From Heyndrickxia vini (GTDB lineage Bacteria; Bacillota; Bacilli; Bacillales; Bacillaceae_C), in the NCBI RefSeq assembly GCF_016772275.1, contig NZ_CP065425.1, positions 672,001-736,000 on the forward strand: a stretch of DNA of 64,000 nucleotides, in the 5' to 3' direction. Within the stretch, counting starts at the first letter, position 1, and each line of letters begins with the position of its first letter. Positions 54,594-63,714 of the stretch are shown piece after piece. The notes under the pieces are model-generated. The model was not told the origin of the DNA. It did no database searches and was given only the letters and a program-made list of their open reading frames with translations. The translations under genes were made by a program, and so were the position numbers.

Positions 54594-55316
54594 ATGAAAG
54601 TAAACAAAAACTTACCAACACCTTTATATCATCAAGTAAAGGATTACTTGGAAGAAAAAATTATTTTAGGAGAATGGGATCCTGGGTATCAATTACCTAC
54701 AGAAAAGGAACTCTCAGCTCATTTTCAAGTAAGTACTATCACAGTTAAAAGAGCCATACATGATTTAGTCAACAAAGGAATTCTATATCGTCAAAGAGGA
54801 AAAGGAACATTTGTAAGCAGGAAGGAGGATAAAGATATATATCAACTCGTTTCACTCCGAAATGAAGCTGAGGAAGATAAACACCACCCACATAAGTCAT
54901 TATCCTTTCAGGAAGAAGAAGCCGGTGTGAAAATTGGGAAGATGCTTGGAATAAATGCGAAAGATAAAGTTTATAAAATTCACAGGTTAAAGATCGAAGA
55001 AGAGACCCCAGTTGGGATTGAGTATACCTACATTCCGTACTCCTTATTTCCAGGTCTCACGGAAACGATGATAGAAGACGATCTTTTCTATAATGTTTTC
55101 ACAAATAAATATGGAATGAATTTAGGAAAAGCAAAAATCTTTTTCTCTACCATAATTGCAGATGAGTACGAAGCAAACCTATTAAAGATACCTAAAGGTG
55201 AGCAGCTATTTGTATTAGAGAGGTTTACGTATACTGAGGAACAGCAAATCATCGAATATTCAAGATTTATTATTAGACAAGAAAAATCAAGGTATTTTAT
55301 TGAAATTAGACTTTAG
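54594..55316 (+). CDS. GntR/HutC-family regulator with UTRA domain
   Basis: 240 aa, RBS AAGGAGA. N-terminal GntR winged helix (PLYHQVKDYLEEKI, LPTEKELSAHFQVSTITVKR, RQRGKGTFVS) and a C-terminal UTRA ligand-binding domain (~90-240). It heads the peptidase/oligopeptide transporter cluster, and the same palindrome occurs before it, before the peptidase gene and before the last binding protein gene. It is the likely repressor of all three, responding to a peptide- or amino-acid-derived ligand. Confidence 0.92.
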   Translation: MKVNKNLPTPLYHQVKDYLEEKIILGEWDPGYQLPTEKELSAHFQVSTITVKRAIHDLVNKGILYRQRGKGTFVSRKEDKDIYQLVSLRNEAEEDKHHPHKSLSFQEEEAGVKIGKMLGINAKDKVYKIHRLKIEEETPVGIEYTYIPYSLFPGLTETMIEDDLFYNVFTNKYGMNLGKAKIFFSTIIADEYEANLLKIPKGEQLFVLERFTYTEEQQIIEYSRFIIRQEKSRYFIEIRL

Positions 55317-55352
55317 TGTTATAAGGTCTAATTTATGTTCATAAAATATAAA

Positions 55353-55367
55353 GTTATAATATTATAT
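55353..55367. promoter_or_regulatory. GntR regulon palindrome, site 2
   Basis: GTTATAATATTATAT is the exact reverse complement of site 1. It includes a TATAAT that could be the -10 box of the peptidase operon, so binding would block the promoter. Confidence 0.6.
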
Positions 55368-55446
55368 TTTTATATTTTTATTATGTTTTATCGGTTCTTA
55401 TCAAGAAATAATATAAAATAATCAAAATTTAAAGGGGTGAAGTGCA

Positions 55447-56790
55447 GTGGACAAAGTATTTCAGTATATTGACGACCATGCTGATATGTATATTGAATGG
55501 TTAATCGAAGCGTGTAATCAACCAAGCGTTTCCGCCCAAAACCGTGGAATGGTCGAAATGAAAGAACTTGTAAAAACTTTTCTAAAAAGTATCGATGTTG
55601 AAGTTGAAGAACTAACAACAGATGGGTATCCGATTATTTATGGAGAATTAGGAAAGGATCATGATAGAACACTTACATTCTATAATCATTATGATGTTCA
55701 ACCTGAAGATCCGATTGATCAATGGCTGAGTGATCCATTTGAAGCAAGCATTAGAGAAGGGAAAATTTTTGCAAGGGGGGTTGCGGATAATAAAGGAAAT
55801 TTGATTGCTCGAATTTGTGCTATTCATGCTTATCAACAAGTATATGGAAAATTGCCTATCAATCTCAAATTTATCTTTGAAGGAGAGGAAGAGGTAGGAA
55901 GTCCGCACTTGGAATTTTTTGCGAATGAACATCCAGATAAACTCCAAACAGATGGAATCATTTGGGAAGGCGGTTCAAGAGAAGTTGAAAGCAAACGCCC
56001 ACATGTAGGACTAGGTGTGAAAGGGATTTGTTATGTTGAGCTCATTTGTAAGGGAGCCAATATGGATTTACATTCTTCAGAAGCAGCGATTATTGAGAAC
56101 CCGGCTTGGAGGCTCATTTGGGCATTAAGTACATTGAAGAATGAACAAGAAGAAATATTAATGGAAGGATTTTATGACGATATCCTTCCATTAAGTGAGC
56201 TAGACAAAAAGTTCATTGAGTCGATGATTTATGATGAAGTAGCTACGAAGAACTTATACGGGATAGACAGCTTTTTGAAAAATGTATCAGGAGATATATT
56301 AAAGGAAAGGTTGACCGCTGAGCCGACATGTACAATATGTGGGATTGAATCAGGCTATATCGGTGAAGGGTCAAAAACGGTTTTGCCGTCAATTGCAAAA
56401 GTAAAATTAGATTTTCGTTTAGTTCCTAATCAATCACCCGAGAAAATTGCCCAATTGCTAAGAAATCATTTAGATAAACACGGATACTCTGATATTGAAA
56501 TTATCCAAGGTCATGGATTACATCCTTTTAATACTAATCCAAAGGATCCTTTTGTCCAAACCGTCCTTGAAAGTGTTCAAGAAGTGTATGAAGAACCACC
56601 TGTTATTTTGCGCAATCTAGCAGGATCTAGTCCGATGTATAAAATGTTAAAAAATACAGATATTCCTGCAGTTCAAATCGGTGTGGCTAATCTCCAATCT
56701 AATTACCATGCACCGAATGAAAATATCTTCATTGAAGACTATATTCAAGGGATTAAAGCTACAGCTGCGGTGATTAAGAACTTCAAATAA
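55447..56790 (+). CDS. M20-family dipeptidase/deacylase
   Basis: 447 aa from GTG 55447 (RBS AAAGGGGTG). Di-zinc M20 motifs: YNHYDVQPED (His and Asp), ADNKGN, EGEEEVGS (Glu pair) and the late NYHAPNENI histidine. A lid domain lies at ~185-300. Cytoplasmic. It hydrolyses dipeptides or N-acyl amino acids. Leading the operon with a peptide importer, it is the probable intracellular processing enzyme for the imported compound. Confidence 0.92.
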   Translation: MDKVFQYIDDHADMYIEWLIEACNQPSVSAQNRGMVEMKELVKTFLKSIDVEVEELTTDGYPIIYGELGKDHDRTLTFYNHYDVQPEDPIDQWLSDPFEASIREGKIFARGVADNKGNLIARICAIHAYQQVYGKLPINLKFIFEGEEEVGSPHLEFFANEHPDKLQTDGIIWEGGSREVESKRPHVGLGVKGICYVELICKGANMDLHSSEAAIIENPAWRLIWALSTLKNEQEEILMEGFYDDILPLSELDKKFIESMIYDEVATKNLYGIDSFLKNVSGDILKERLTAEPTCTICGIESGYIGEGSKTVLPSIAKVKLDFRLVPNQSPEKIAQLLRNHLDKHGYSDIEIIQGHGLHPFNTNPKDPFVQTVLESVQEVYEEPPVILRNLAGSSPMYKMLKNTDIPAVQIGVANLQSNYHAPNENIFIEDYIQGIKATAAVIKNFK

Positions 56791-56842
56791 GTACGTAAAA
56801 AATATTCTGTAATTTTAAAATATTTAAATTTGGGGGATGGGT

Positions 56843-58396
56843 ATGAAAAAATCTTTTAGATTGATTTTTGTCGCTTGTATTATTCTCGTCTTTATGGTTT
56901 CTGGATGCAGTAGTAATTCTTCAACCGGTGCAAAGAACAGTGGAGAAGGAGGAAAAGACAAAACAACATTAGTGTTGGCCCAAAGTGCCGACATAACTAC
57001 GTTGGATCCGCAAAATTCATTAAGTACAACAGGTGATCGTGTATTTAGGAACATGTTTAGCCGATTATTCAATAGGGACGACAAAATGGAAATTCAGCCG
57101 GAACTTGTTGATTCTTACAAAAATACAGATGACGTCACATGGAAGTTTAAGTTAAAGGAAGGAGTAAAATTCCATAATGATGATCCTTTAACTGCAGAGG
57201 ATGTCAAATATAGTCTTGAACGAGTGATGAAAGATCAGACATTAAAGGAATTTCCGTATTTTACACAGCTTTCAAAGATAAATGTCGTTGATGACTTGAA
57301 TTTTGAAATCATAACGGATGGACCTATGCCTACATTATTAAGACTTCTAGCAAAAAGTGGTGCAGATATCATGCCAAAGAAATATATCGACAAAGTAGGA
57401 ATGGATGAATTCTTAAAGAAACCAGTCGGATCAGGTCCCTATAAATTTGTTAAATGGGATCGAGATGACCGTGTTGTTTTAGAAAGTTTCAAAGATTATT
57501 TTGCTGGGGCGCCGAAATGGAAGGAAGTTATTGTCAGAGCCATTCCTGAGAGCTCTACCCGTGTTGGTGAATTATTAACGGGTGGTGTAGACATTGCAAC
57601 AGATATTCCACCAAATGAATGGGACCGTGTGAATGGTGAAAAGGGTGTATCACTTATAAATGGAGATACGACTCGTGTCATGCTTTTAGTCGTCAGAACA
57701 ACAAAAGGATTTGCTACATCAGATCCAAAAGTTAGGGAAGCTATTGATTTAGCTATAAATGAAAAGGCTATCGTTGATTCTGTATTAAAAGGTACAGGCG
57801 TACCTGTTCGAACACGTGTACCCGAAGGTGTGGTCGGTTCCAATCCCGATTTATATAACACATATGAATATGATCTTGAAAAAGCCAAAAAGTTATTGGC
57901 GGAAGCTGGGTATAAAGATGGTTTAGAGATTACATTAACAGCTCCAAAAGGCAGATACCCTCTTGATGGAGAAGTAGCTCAACTCGTTGCAAGTATGTTA
58001 GGTGAGGCAGGCATTAAAGTTAATCTAAAATTATTAGAGTCTAGTGCTTATTTAGATGAGTATAATTCGAACTCCAATAAAGAATTGTTGATGATTGGCT
58101 TAGCAGATGGATTGCTAGATGCTTCTTATTCATTGGTTCACTATACAAAAGATCGTGCAGCGGGACAAACCGATTATTACAATCCCGAAGTAGAGAAACT
58201 TTATCATGATGCTGGAAGAAATTTAAATGAAGAGGAACGAATCAAACAGTATCAAAAGATTCAATCCATTGTTGCTGAGGAGAGACCACATATTTTCTTA
58301 TTCCAACAAAATGCGAACTATGGGGTTTCAGATCGAGTTGCATTCAATTCTAGGCTTGATGAGGTAATTAACTTTTCCGATATTTCTTTGAAGTAA
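56843..58396 (+). CDS. Oligopeptide ABC transporter binding lipoprotein (family 5)
   Basis: 517 aa from ATG 56843 (GGGGG six bases upstream; ATG 56837 abuts it). Lipobox VSGC (~Cys21), Ser/Gly/Lys linker, family-5 domain (TTLDPQNSLSTTGDRVFRNM, KFKLKEGVKFHNDDPLTAEDV). The ligand is unknown; substrates of the family include peptides, opines and glutathione-like compounds. An 11-bp hairpin separates it from the permease gene. Confidence 0.92.
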   Translation: MKKSFRLIFVACIILVFMVSGCSSNSSTGAKNSGEGGKDKTTLVLAQSADITTLDPQNSLSTTGDRVFRNMFSRLFNRDDKMEIQPELVDSYKNTDDVTWKFKLKEGVKFHNDDPLTAEDVKYSLERVMKDQTLKEFPYFTQLSKINVVDDLNFEIITDGPMPTLLRLLAKSGADIMPKKYIDKVGMDEFLKKPVGSGPYKFVKWDRDDRVVLESFKDYFAGAPKWKEVIVRAIPESSTRVGELLTGGVDIATDIPPNEWDRVNGEKGVSLINGDTTRVMLLVVRTTKGFATSDPKVREAIDLAINEKAIVDSVLKGTGVPVRTRVPEGVVGSNPDLYNTYEYDLEKAKKLLAEAGYKDGLEITLTAPKGRYPLDGEVAQLVASMLGEAGIKVNLKLLESSAYLDEYNSNSNKELLMIGLADGLLDASYSLVHYTKDRAAGQTDYYNPEVEKLYHDAGRNLNEEERIKQYQKIQSIVAEERPHIFLFQQNANYGVSDRVAFNSRLDEVINFSDISLK

Positions 58397-58418
58397 TTTA
58401 TTTGTTGAGATGAAAATG

Positions 58419-58450
58419 AACGGGACTAGGAAAGAAAAACTAGTCCCGTT
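58419..58450 (+). promoter_or_regulatory. Intercistronic hairpin after the binding-protein gene
   Basis: AACGGGACTAG (58419-58429) and CTAGTCCCGTT (58440-58450) form a perfect 11-bp stem with an A-rich loop and no T-run. It probably protects the upstream mRNA, as at 15062-15090. Confidence 0.75.
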
Positions 58451-58469
58451 TACGAAAGGAGATCTTGAA

Positions 58470-59387
58470 TTGAAGAAGTATCTGGTGAAGAGATTACTAC
58501 AAATTATCCCGGTTCTATTTATTATTACATTTGTTGTTTTCGTATTAGTTTATCTAGCTGGTGACCCGGTTGCTTTAATGTTGCCAGAAGATGCTTCAGA
58601 AGCGGACCGAGAAGCGTTAAGAACAGCGCTTGGACTTAATGAACCATTTTTATATCAATATTTTCATTTTATTGGGGATTTATTTCGGGGGAATTTTGGA
58701 ACATCCTTCCGCTATCATCAAGAAGCGTTGCCATTAGTATTAGAAAGGCTTCCCGCTACTTTTGAGTTAGCAGTGGCTTCTATGCTAATTGCCATAATTA
58801 TTGCTATTCCAATGGGGATTTTTTCAGCAAAAAAAAGAAATAGCTTTGTTGATTTATTCATTACTGGGGGCTCTGTTTTGGGAAAAGCAATGCCAAGTTT
58901 TTGGCTTGGAATTATGCTAATTCTAATGCTAGCCGTGAACTATCAAATATTCCCGGTTTCCGGAAGGGGAACATGGGCACATTTAATTTTGCCGGCTATC
59001 ACTCTAGGAACTGGTGTAGCGGCCGAAATGACGAGGCTAGTTCGTTCAAGTATGTTAGACATTTTAAATCAGGATTATATTCGGACGGCTAAGAGTAAAG
59101 GGGTAAGTGATACACTTGTTGTTTATAAACATGCCTTTCGAAATTCACTGATTCCGGTTGTAACGATTACTTCTTTACAAGTAACGCATTTAGTAAGTGG
59201 TGCATTAATTACCGAAACCGTTTTTTCTTGGCCGGGACTAGGGCAATTATTAGTTCAAGCCGTAAATGGTCGGGATATGGCGGTTGTACAAGCGGCTGTT
59301 TTTGTTATTGCTATTCTAGTTATTTTGATCAACCTCATAACGGACCTCATTTATCGTTTACTTGATCCAAGAATTAATTATTCATAG
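58470..59387 (+). CDS. Oligopeptide ABC transporter permease (DppB type)
   Basis: 305 aa from TTG 58470 (RBS AAAGGAGAT). The upstream in-frame ATG at 58410 would place the hairpin inside the gene and is rejected. Six helices; family motifs LGLNEPFLYQYFHFIGDLFRGNFG and the EAA loop YIRTAKSKGVSDTLVVYKHAFRNSL. Confidence 0.92.
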   Translation: MKKYLVKRLLQIIPVLFIITFVVFVLVYLAGDPVALMLPEDASEADREALRTALGLNEPFLYQYFHFIGDLFRGNFGTSFRYHQEALPLVLERLPATFELAVASMLIAIIIAIPMGIFSAKKRNSFVDLFITGGSVLGKAMPSFWLGIMLILMLAVNYQIFPVSGRGTWAHLILPAITLGTGVAAEMTRLVRSSMLDILNQDYIRTAKSKGVSDTLVVYKHAFRNSLIPVVTITSLQVTHLVSGALITETVFSWPGLGQLLVQAVNGRDMAVVQAAVFVIAILVILINLITDLIYRLLDPRINYS

Positions 59388-59398
59388 GAGGTGAGAAA

Positions 59399-60325
59399 GT
59401 GGAAGTAAATGTAAATCAGGATGCAGTCGTTGATGTAAATAAACCGATCACAAAAACAAAACATAACCGTCTTTTCCGTTTAATAAAATTATTACTCCGA
59501 AGTAAGACGGGCACAACGGGGTTCTTCATTGTCTTTGCTGTTGTCTTTGTTGCTATTTTTGCGAATATTTTAGCTCCACATAACCCTGCTGCAAATAATT
59601 TAGGAGATATGCTTAAGCCGCCTGCATGGTTGGACGGAGGATCTACGACTTATCTGCTTGGGACAGATAATTTAGGGAGAGACATTTTAAGTAGAATTAT
59701 ATATGGGACTCGAGTGTCATTGTTAGTAGGAACCTTTTCCGTTATTTTAGCAGGTGTCATCGGCATCTTAGTTGGAATTTTGGCAGGATATTATGGTGGA
59801 GTAATCGATAATATCTTAATGAGAATTGTGGATTCCTTCCTTGCGATACCAAGTATTCTATTTATTTTAGTAGTTTTAGCTGTATTTGAACCAAGCATTA
59901 TGGTACTTATTGTTGTCATCGGTTTTACCAACTGGGTTACATATGCAAGGGTTGTAAGGGGAGAGGTACTAAGCATTAAGGAGCGGGAGTTTGTAAGGGC
60001 TTCAAAGTCTATTGGGACAAAAAATACAACGATTATGTTAAGGCATATCTTTCCTAATATTATCTCCTCTTTTATTGTTATATCAACTTTAAGTGTTGCT
60101 ACGACAATCATTTTGGAAGCATCCTTAAGTTTTCTTGGGTTAGGGATACAGCCCCCAACTGTTTCGTGGGGAGGAATGTTGACGGATGGCAGGAATTATT
60201 TAGCTACGAACTGGTGGCTAGCCACTTTCCCCGGGATTGCCATAACGATTACGGTTCTTGGAATTATCTTTTTAGGTGATTGGCTTCGTGATGTACTAGA
60301 TCCACGAACACAAGGAAGAAAATAG
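59399..60325 (+). CDS. Oligopeptide ABC transporter permease (DppC type)
   Basis: 308 aa from GTG 59399, RBS AGGAGGTGAG. Motifs LGTDNLGRDILSRIIYGTRVS and EAA loop FVRASKSIGTKNTTIMLRHIFPN; C-terminal GDWLRDVLDPR. Partner of the preceding permease. Confidence 0.92.
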   Translation: MEVNVNQDAVVDVNKPITKTKHNRLFRLIKLLLRSKTGTTGFFIVFAVVFVAIFANILAPHNPAANNLGDMLKPPAWLDGGSTTYLLGTDNLGRDILSRIIYGTRVSLLVGTFSVILAGVIGILVGILAGYYGGVIDNILMRIVDSFLAIPSILFILVVLAVFEPSIMVLIVVIGFTNWVTYARVVRGEVLSIKEREFVRASKSIGTKNTTIMLRHIFPNIISSFIVISTLSVATTIILEASLSFLGLGIQPPTVSWGGMLTDGRNYLATNWWLATFPGIAITITVLGIIFLGDWLRDVLDPRTQGRK

Positions 60326-60340
60326 GAAGGGGATAACAAC

Positions 60341-61333
60341 ATGGTCAAAGCTCAGACTCTTTTAGAAGTGAAGGATTTACAAACACATTTCTTTACAGAA
60401 AGTGGGACGGTTGCTTCCGTAAATGGTGTGTCTTTTTCAGTTGGAAAAGGAGAAACGGTCGGTATTGTCGGTGAATCAGGTTGCGGAAAAAGTGTAACAT
60501 CACTATCACTTCTACAATTAGTTAGTGAACCTGGAAAAATTGTTGGTGGGGAAATACTGTTTAATGGAGAAAATTTATTGAAGTGCTCAAAGCGGAAAAT
60601 GCAACAAATAAGAGGAAATAAAATTTCAATGATTTTTCAAGAGCCATTAACCTCCTTAAATCCAGTGTTTACCGTCGGAAGTCAAATTTCAGAAGCGATT
60701 AGACTCCATCAAAATGTAGATAAGTCAGAAGCGAAAAAGAAAGCAATTGAAATGTTAAAAAAGGTAGGAATACCGCGAGCGGAAAAACACTTTTATTCAT
60801 TTCCTCATCTGCTTAGCGGAGGTATGAGGCAAAGGGTCATGATCGCTATGGCATTATCTTGCAATCCACAATTGTTAATAGCGGACGAACCGACAACTGC
60901 CCTCGATGTTACCATCCAAGCGCAAATATTAAAGCTAATGAAAAAACTGAGCGAAGAATATGGAACATCCATTATTATGATTACTCACGATCTAGGTGTA
61001 GTTGCCGAAATGGTGGATCGAGTGATTGTTATGTATGCCGGTCAAATTGTTGAGCAGGATAATGTTTTTAACATTTTTAAAAATCCAAAGCATCCTTATA
61101 CAAAGGGATTACTTAATAGTACGCCAAAAATACACCAATTAAAGGATCAATTAGAATCGATTGAAGGAAATGTACCAATACCTTCCGAAATGCCAACTGG
61201 ATGTAAATTCCATCCGCGATGTCCATTCGCAATGGATATCTGTAGAAATCAAGAGCCTTCTTTAGTTCAAAAAGGAGATGGGGCTGAAGTGAGATGTTGG
61301 CTTCATAGAGAAGAAGAGGTGATTAATCTATGA
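60341..61333 (+). CDS. Oligopeptide ABC transporter ATPase (DppD type)
   Basis: 330 aa, RBS GGAAGGGGAT. Walker A GESGCGKS, Q-loop MIFQEP, signature LSGGMRQR, Walker [13 protein letters not shown], and the C-terminal cysteine motif GCKFHPRCPFAMDIC. Overlaps the next ATPase gene by four bases (ATGA). Confidence 0.94.
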   Translation: MVKAQTLLEVKDLQTHFFTESGTVASVNGVSFSVGKGETVGIVGESGCGKSVTSLSLLQLVSEPGKIVGGEILFNGENLLKCSKRKMQQIRGNKISMIFQEPLTSLNPVFTVGSQISEAIRLHQNVDKSEAKKKAIEMLKKVGIPRAEKHFYSFPHLLSGGMRQRVMIAMALSCNPQLLIADEPTTALDVTIQAQILKLMKKLSEEYGTSIIMITHDLGVVAEMVDRVIVMYAGQIVEQDNVFNIFKNPKHPYTKGLLNSTPKIHQLKDQLESIEGNVPIPSEMPTGCKFHPRCPFAMDICRNQEPSLVQKGDGAEVRCWLHREEEVINL

Positions 61334-62352
61334 CCGTTGCCACCAACGATAATCTAAAAAAGGAGAATGAAACACTATTAGTAATTGAAGGGTTAAAAAA
61401 ATATTTTCCTATTTCTTCAGGTTTTTTTGGGAAAACAAAGCAGTATATAAAAGCTGTGGATGGAATTAATTTAATTGTGAAGAAAGGAGAAACACTAGGA
61501 ATAGTTGGCGAATCAGGATGTGGAAAATCTACAACTGGAAATACGATTTTGCGATTGATTGAACCTACAGATGGAAAAATCATTTTCGAAGGGTCTGATA
61601 TTACTAAACTATCAGAACGTGGAATGCAAAAAATTAGAAAGGATATCCAAATGGTTTTTCAAGATCCATTTTCCTCCCTAAATCCTAGAATGAGAGTATT
61701 CGACATTATCGCAGAACCACTTCGTACTCATAAAGTAACAAAAGGGAAGGAATTAGAGCAAGCAGTTTATGAATTAATGGAAACCGTTGGGTTAGACCGA
61801 TCATTCTCTAGTCGATACCCCCATGAATTTAGTGGTGGCCAAAGGCAAAGAATTGGAATTGCTCGAGCTTTAGCTTTAAAACCAAAGTTAATTATTTGTG
61901 ATGAACCAGTCTCGGCTTTAGATGTTTCTATTCAAGCACAAATATTAAATTTATTAATGGATTTACAAAAGAAATTTAATTTAACATATATATTTATTGC
62001 ACATGGAATCCCTGCAGTAAAATACATTAGTGATCGAATCGCTGTCATGTATATGGGGGAAGTCGTAGAGCTTTCTTCAAAGGAAGGACTTTTTAAGCAT
62101 ACCCTCCATCCATATACGAGCGGTTTAATCGCTTCAGTACCAATACCTGATCCGACTCTAAGAGATCGTAAGGAACAATACTTTTTAGAAGAGGATCTAC
62201 CTGAACAAACAAATTTATCAACCGGCTGCAGTTTCTATCCTAGATGTCCATTTGGTACGGAAAAATGTATAGTTGAAAAACCCGAATTAAGACAAATTAA
62301 GGATGAACATTTTGTAGCTTGTCATCACCCACTACAAAATATTGTATCCTGA
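61330..62352 (+). CDS. Oligopeptide ABC transporter ATPase (DppF/OppF type)
   Basis: 340 aa. Walker A GESGCGKST, Q-loop MVFQDP, signature FSGGQRQR, Walker B LIICDEPVSALD, cysteine motif GCSFYPRCPFGTEKC. One oddity: the H-loop reads FIAHGIPAVKYI where AHDLxxVKYI is usual, so Asp-Leu is replaced by Gly-Ile; the histidine is kept. Unlike dppF at 42485, this copy is intact. Confidence 0.93.
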   Translation: MTVATNDNLKKENETLLVIEGLKKYFPISSGFFGKTKQYIKAVDGINLIVKKGETLGIVGESGCGKSTTGNTILRLIEPTDGKIIFEGSDITKLSERGMQKIRKDIQMVFQDPFSSLNPRMRVFDIIAEPLRTHKVTKGKELEQAVYELMETVGLDRSFSSRYPHEFSGGQRQRIGIARALALKPKLIICDEPVSALDVSIQAQILNLLMDLQKKFNLTYIFIAHGIPAVKYISDRIAVMYMGEVVELSSKEGLFKHTLHPYTSGLIASVPIPDPTLRDRKEQYFLEEDLPEQTNLSTGCSFYPRCPFGTEKCIVEKPELRQIKDEHFVACHHPLQNIVS

Positions 62353-62394
62353 TTGAGCGGAGATGGAATTAAAAATGAGAAGGGCTGTGAAATA

Positions 62395-63516
62395 ATGAAA
62401 ATAATTGTTATAGGTTCTGGAATTGTTGGGGCTAGTACGGCTTACCATTTGGCTAGAAAGGGAGCTGAAGTAATTATTATTGATAAACAACATGAAGGCC
62501 AGGCTACAGCGGCTGGTGCTGGTATTGTGTGTCCATGGATATCTAGGGTCGATGATCAAGACTTTTATACACTGGCTAAAGGTGGAGCTTGCTATTATCC
62601 TTCTCTCGTTTCCCAACTAGAGGAAGATGGGGAGTGTAATCTAGGATATGGGTTAGTTGGTGCGTTAGCTGTTAGCGAAGATGAGGATGAATTGAACATA
62701 ATCGAACAAAAGGTTAGAGCTCGCCGGAAGGAAAATCCCGAAGTAGGTGAAGTTAGACGCCTGTCAGCTGAAGAAGCTCGCCAACTATTTCCTCCTTTAA
62801 GAGAAGATTTGCAAGCTGTTCATGTCACAGGAGCCGCAAGAGTGGATGGTCGATTACTAAGAGATGCTCTTATACGAGGAGCAAAGAAACATGGTGCACA
62901 TTCCTATACTGGTATCGCCAAGCTCGAGCTTAAAAATGAGAAAGTAATTGGTGCTTATGTAAATGATGAATTAATTTCGGCGGACGCTGTGGTTATCACT
63001 GCAGGTGCGTGGGCGCCAGAGCTACTTTCTCCACATGGAATCGATATTCCGGTTGAACCTCAACGCGGGCAAATTGTCCATTTACAACTTCCGGATCAGG
63101 ATACCTCAAAATGGCCGGTTATCCTCCCGCAAAGTAGCCATTATCTTGTTTCGTTTGATGATTCAAGGGTTGTCGTTGGAGCAACACGAGAAACTGGTTC
63201 CGGTTTTGATTATCGTGTAACCGCAGCGGGTTTAAAGGAGGTTCTTCACGAAGCACTTCATGTGGCACCGGGCCTTTCAGAGGGCACTTTGCAGGAAGTA
63301 CGAATCGGATTTAGACCAGCTGGGCAGGATATATTACCATACTTAGGACCAATTCCTGCTTTAAAAGGAATAGTCATTGCCAACGGGCTAGGTGCTTCGG
63401 GATTAACAATGGGCCCATATGTTGGATCACTTGCTGCAAATCTAGCAATGGGTGAAGATATGGAAATTGATATTACAGCTTACAATCCCCTTAGAAATCG
63501 TTTGAATGTTAACTAA
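62395..63516 (+). CDS. FAD-dependent amino-acid-type oxidase (DAO/DadA family)
   Basis: 373 aa from ATG 62395 (AAGGG ~11 bases upstream). Rossmann FAD motif VIGSGIVGASTAYHLARKG, then GAGIVCPWISR and the C-terminal VRIGFRPAGQDILPYLGP and GLGASGLTMGPYVG motifs of D-amino acid oxidases, glycine oxidase and sarcosine-type enzymes. It ends the peptidase/transporter operon. It may oxidise the amino acid released by the M20 enzyme, for example a D- or N-alkylated amino acid (inference). Confidence 0.9.
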   Translation: MKIIVIGSGIVGASTAYHLARKGAEVIIIDKQHEGQATAAGAGIVCPWISRVDDQDFYTLAKGGACYYPSLVSQLEEDGECNLGYGLVGALAVSEDEDELNIIEQKVRARRKENPEVGEVRRLSAEEARQLFPPLREDLQAVHVTGAARVDGRLLRDALIRGAKKHGAHSYTGIAKLELKNEKVIGAYVNDELISADAVVITAGAWAPELLSPHGIDIPVEPQRGQIVHLQLPDQDTSKWPVILPQSSHYLVSFDDSRVVVGATRETGSGFDYRVTAAGLKEVLHEALHVAPGLSEGTLQEVRIGFRPAGQDILPYLGPIPALKGIVIANGLGASGLTMGPYVGSLAANLAMGEDMEIDITAYNPLRNRLNVN

Positions 63517-63570
63517 AGAAATCAACTATCTAGAACAAATAAAAATAGCATATCTCTTTACCTCGATAGA

Positions 63571-63585
63571 ATATAATATTATAAC
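63571..63585. promoter_or_regulatory. GntR regulon palindrome, site 3
   Basis: ATATAATATTATAAC is identical to site 1 and lies 126-140 bases before the last binding-protein gene. It includes a TATAAT hexamer. Confidence 0.6.
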
Positions 63586-63645
63586 TTTATAATTTACTAG
63601 ATTGTTAAAAAATTTGTGACAGAGATCAGAGAAAGGGGTGTGATA

Positions 63646-63714
63646 TTGGACTGTATGCATGTGGGCAAGCTTGTTTTTATCTATCACAAAATGAACAAGG
63701 GGGAACTAAATTGA
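63646..63714 (+). CDS. Possible 22-aa leader ORF
   Basis: TTG 63646 follows GAAAGGGG (63631-63638) and reads 22 codons to a TGA that overlaps the next gene's TTG start by three bases. The peptide would begin MDCMHVGKLVF. The RBS and coupling are suggestive; the coding potential is too short to judge. Confidence 0.25.
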   Translation: MDCMHVGKLVFIYHKMNKGELN

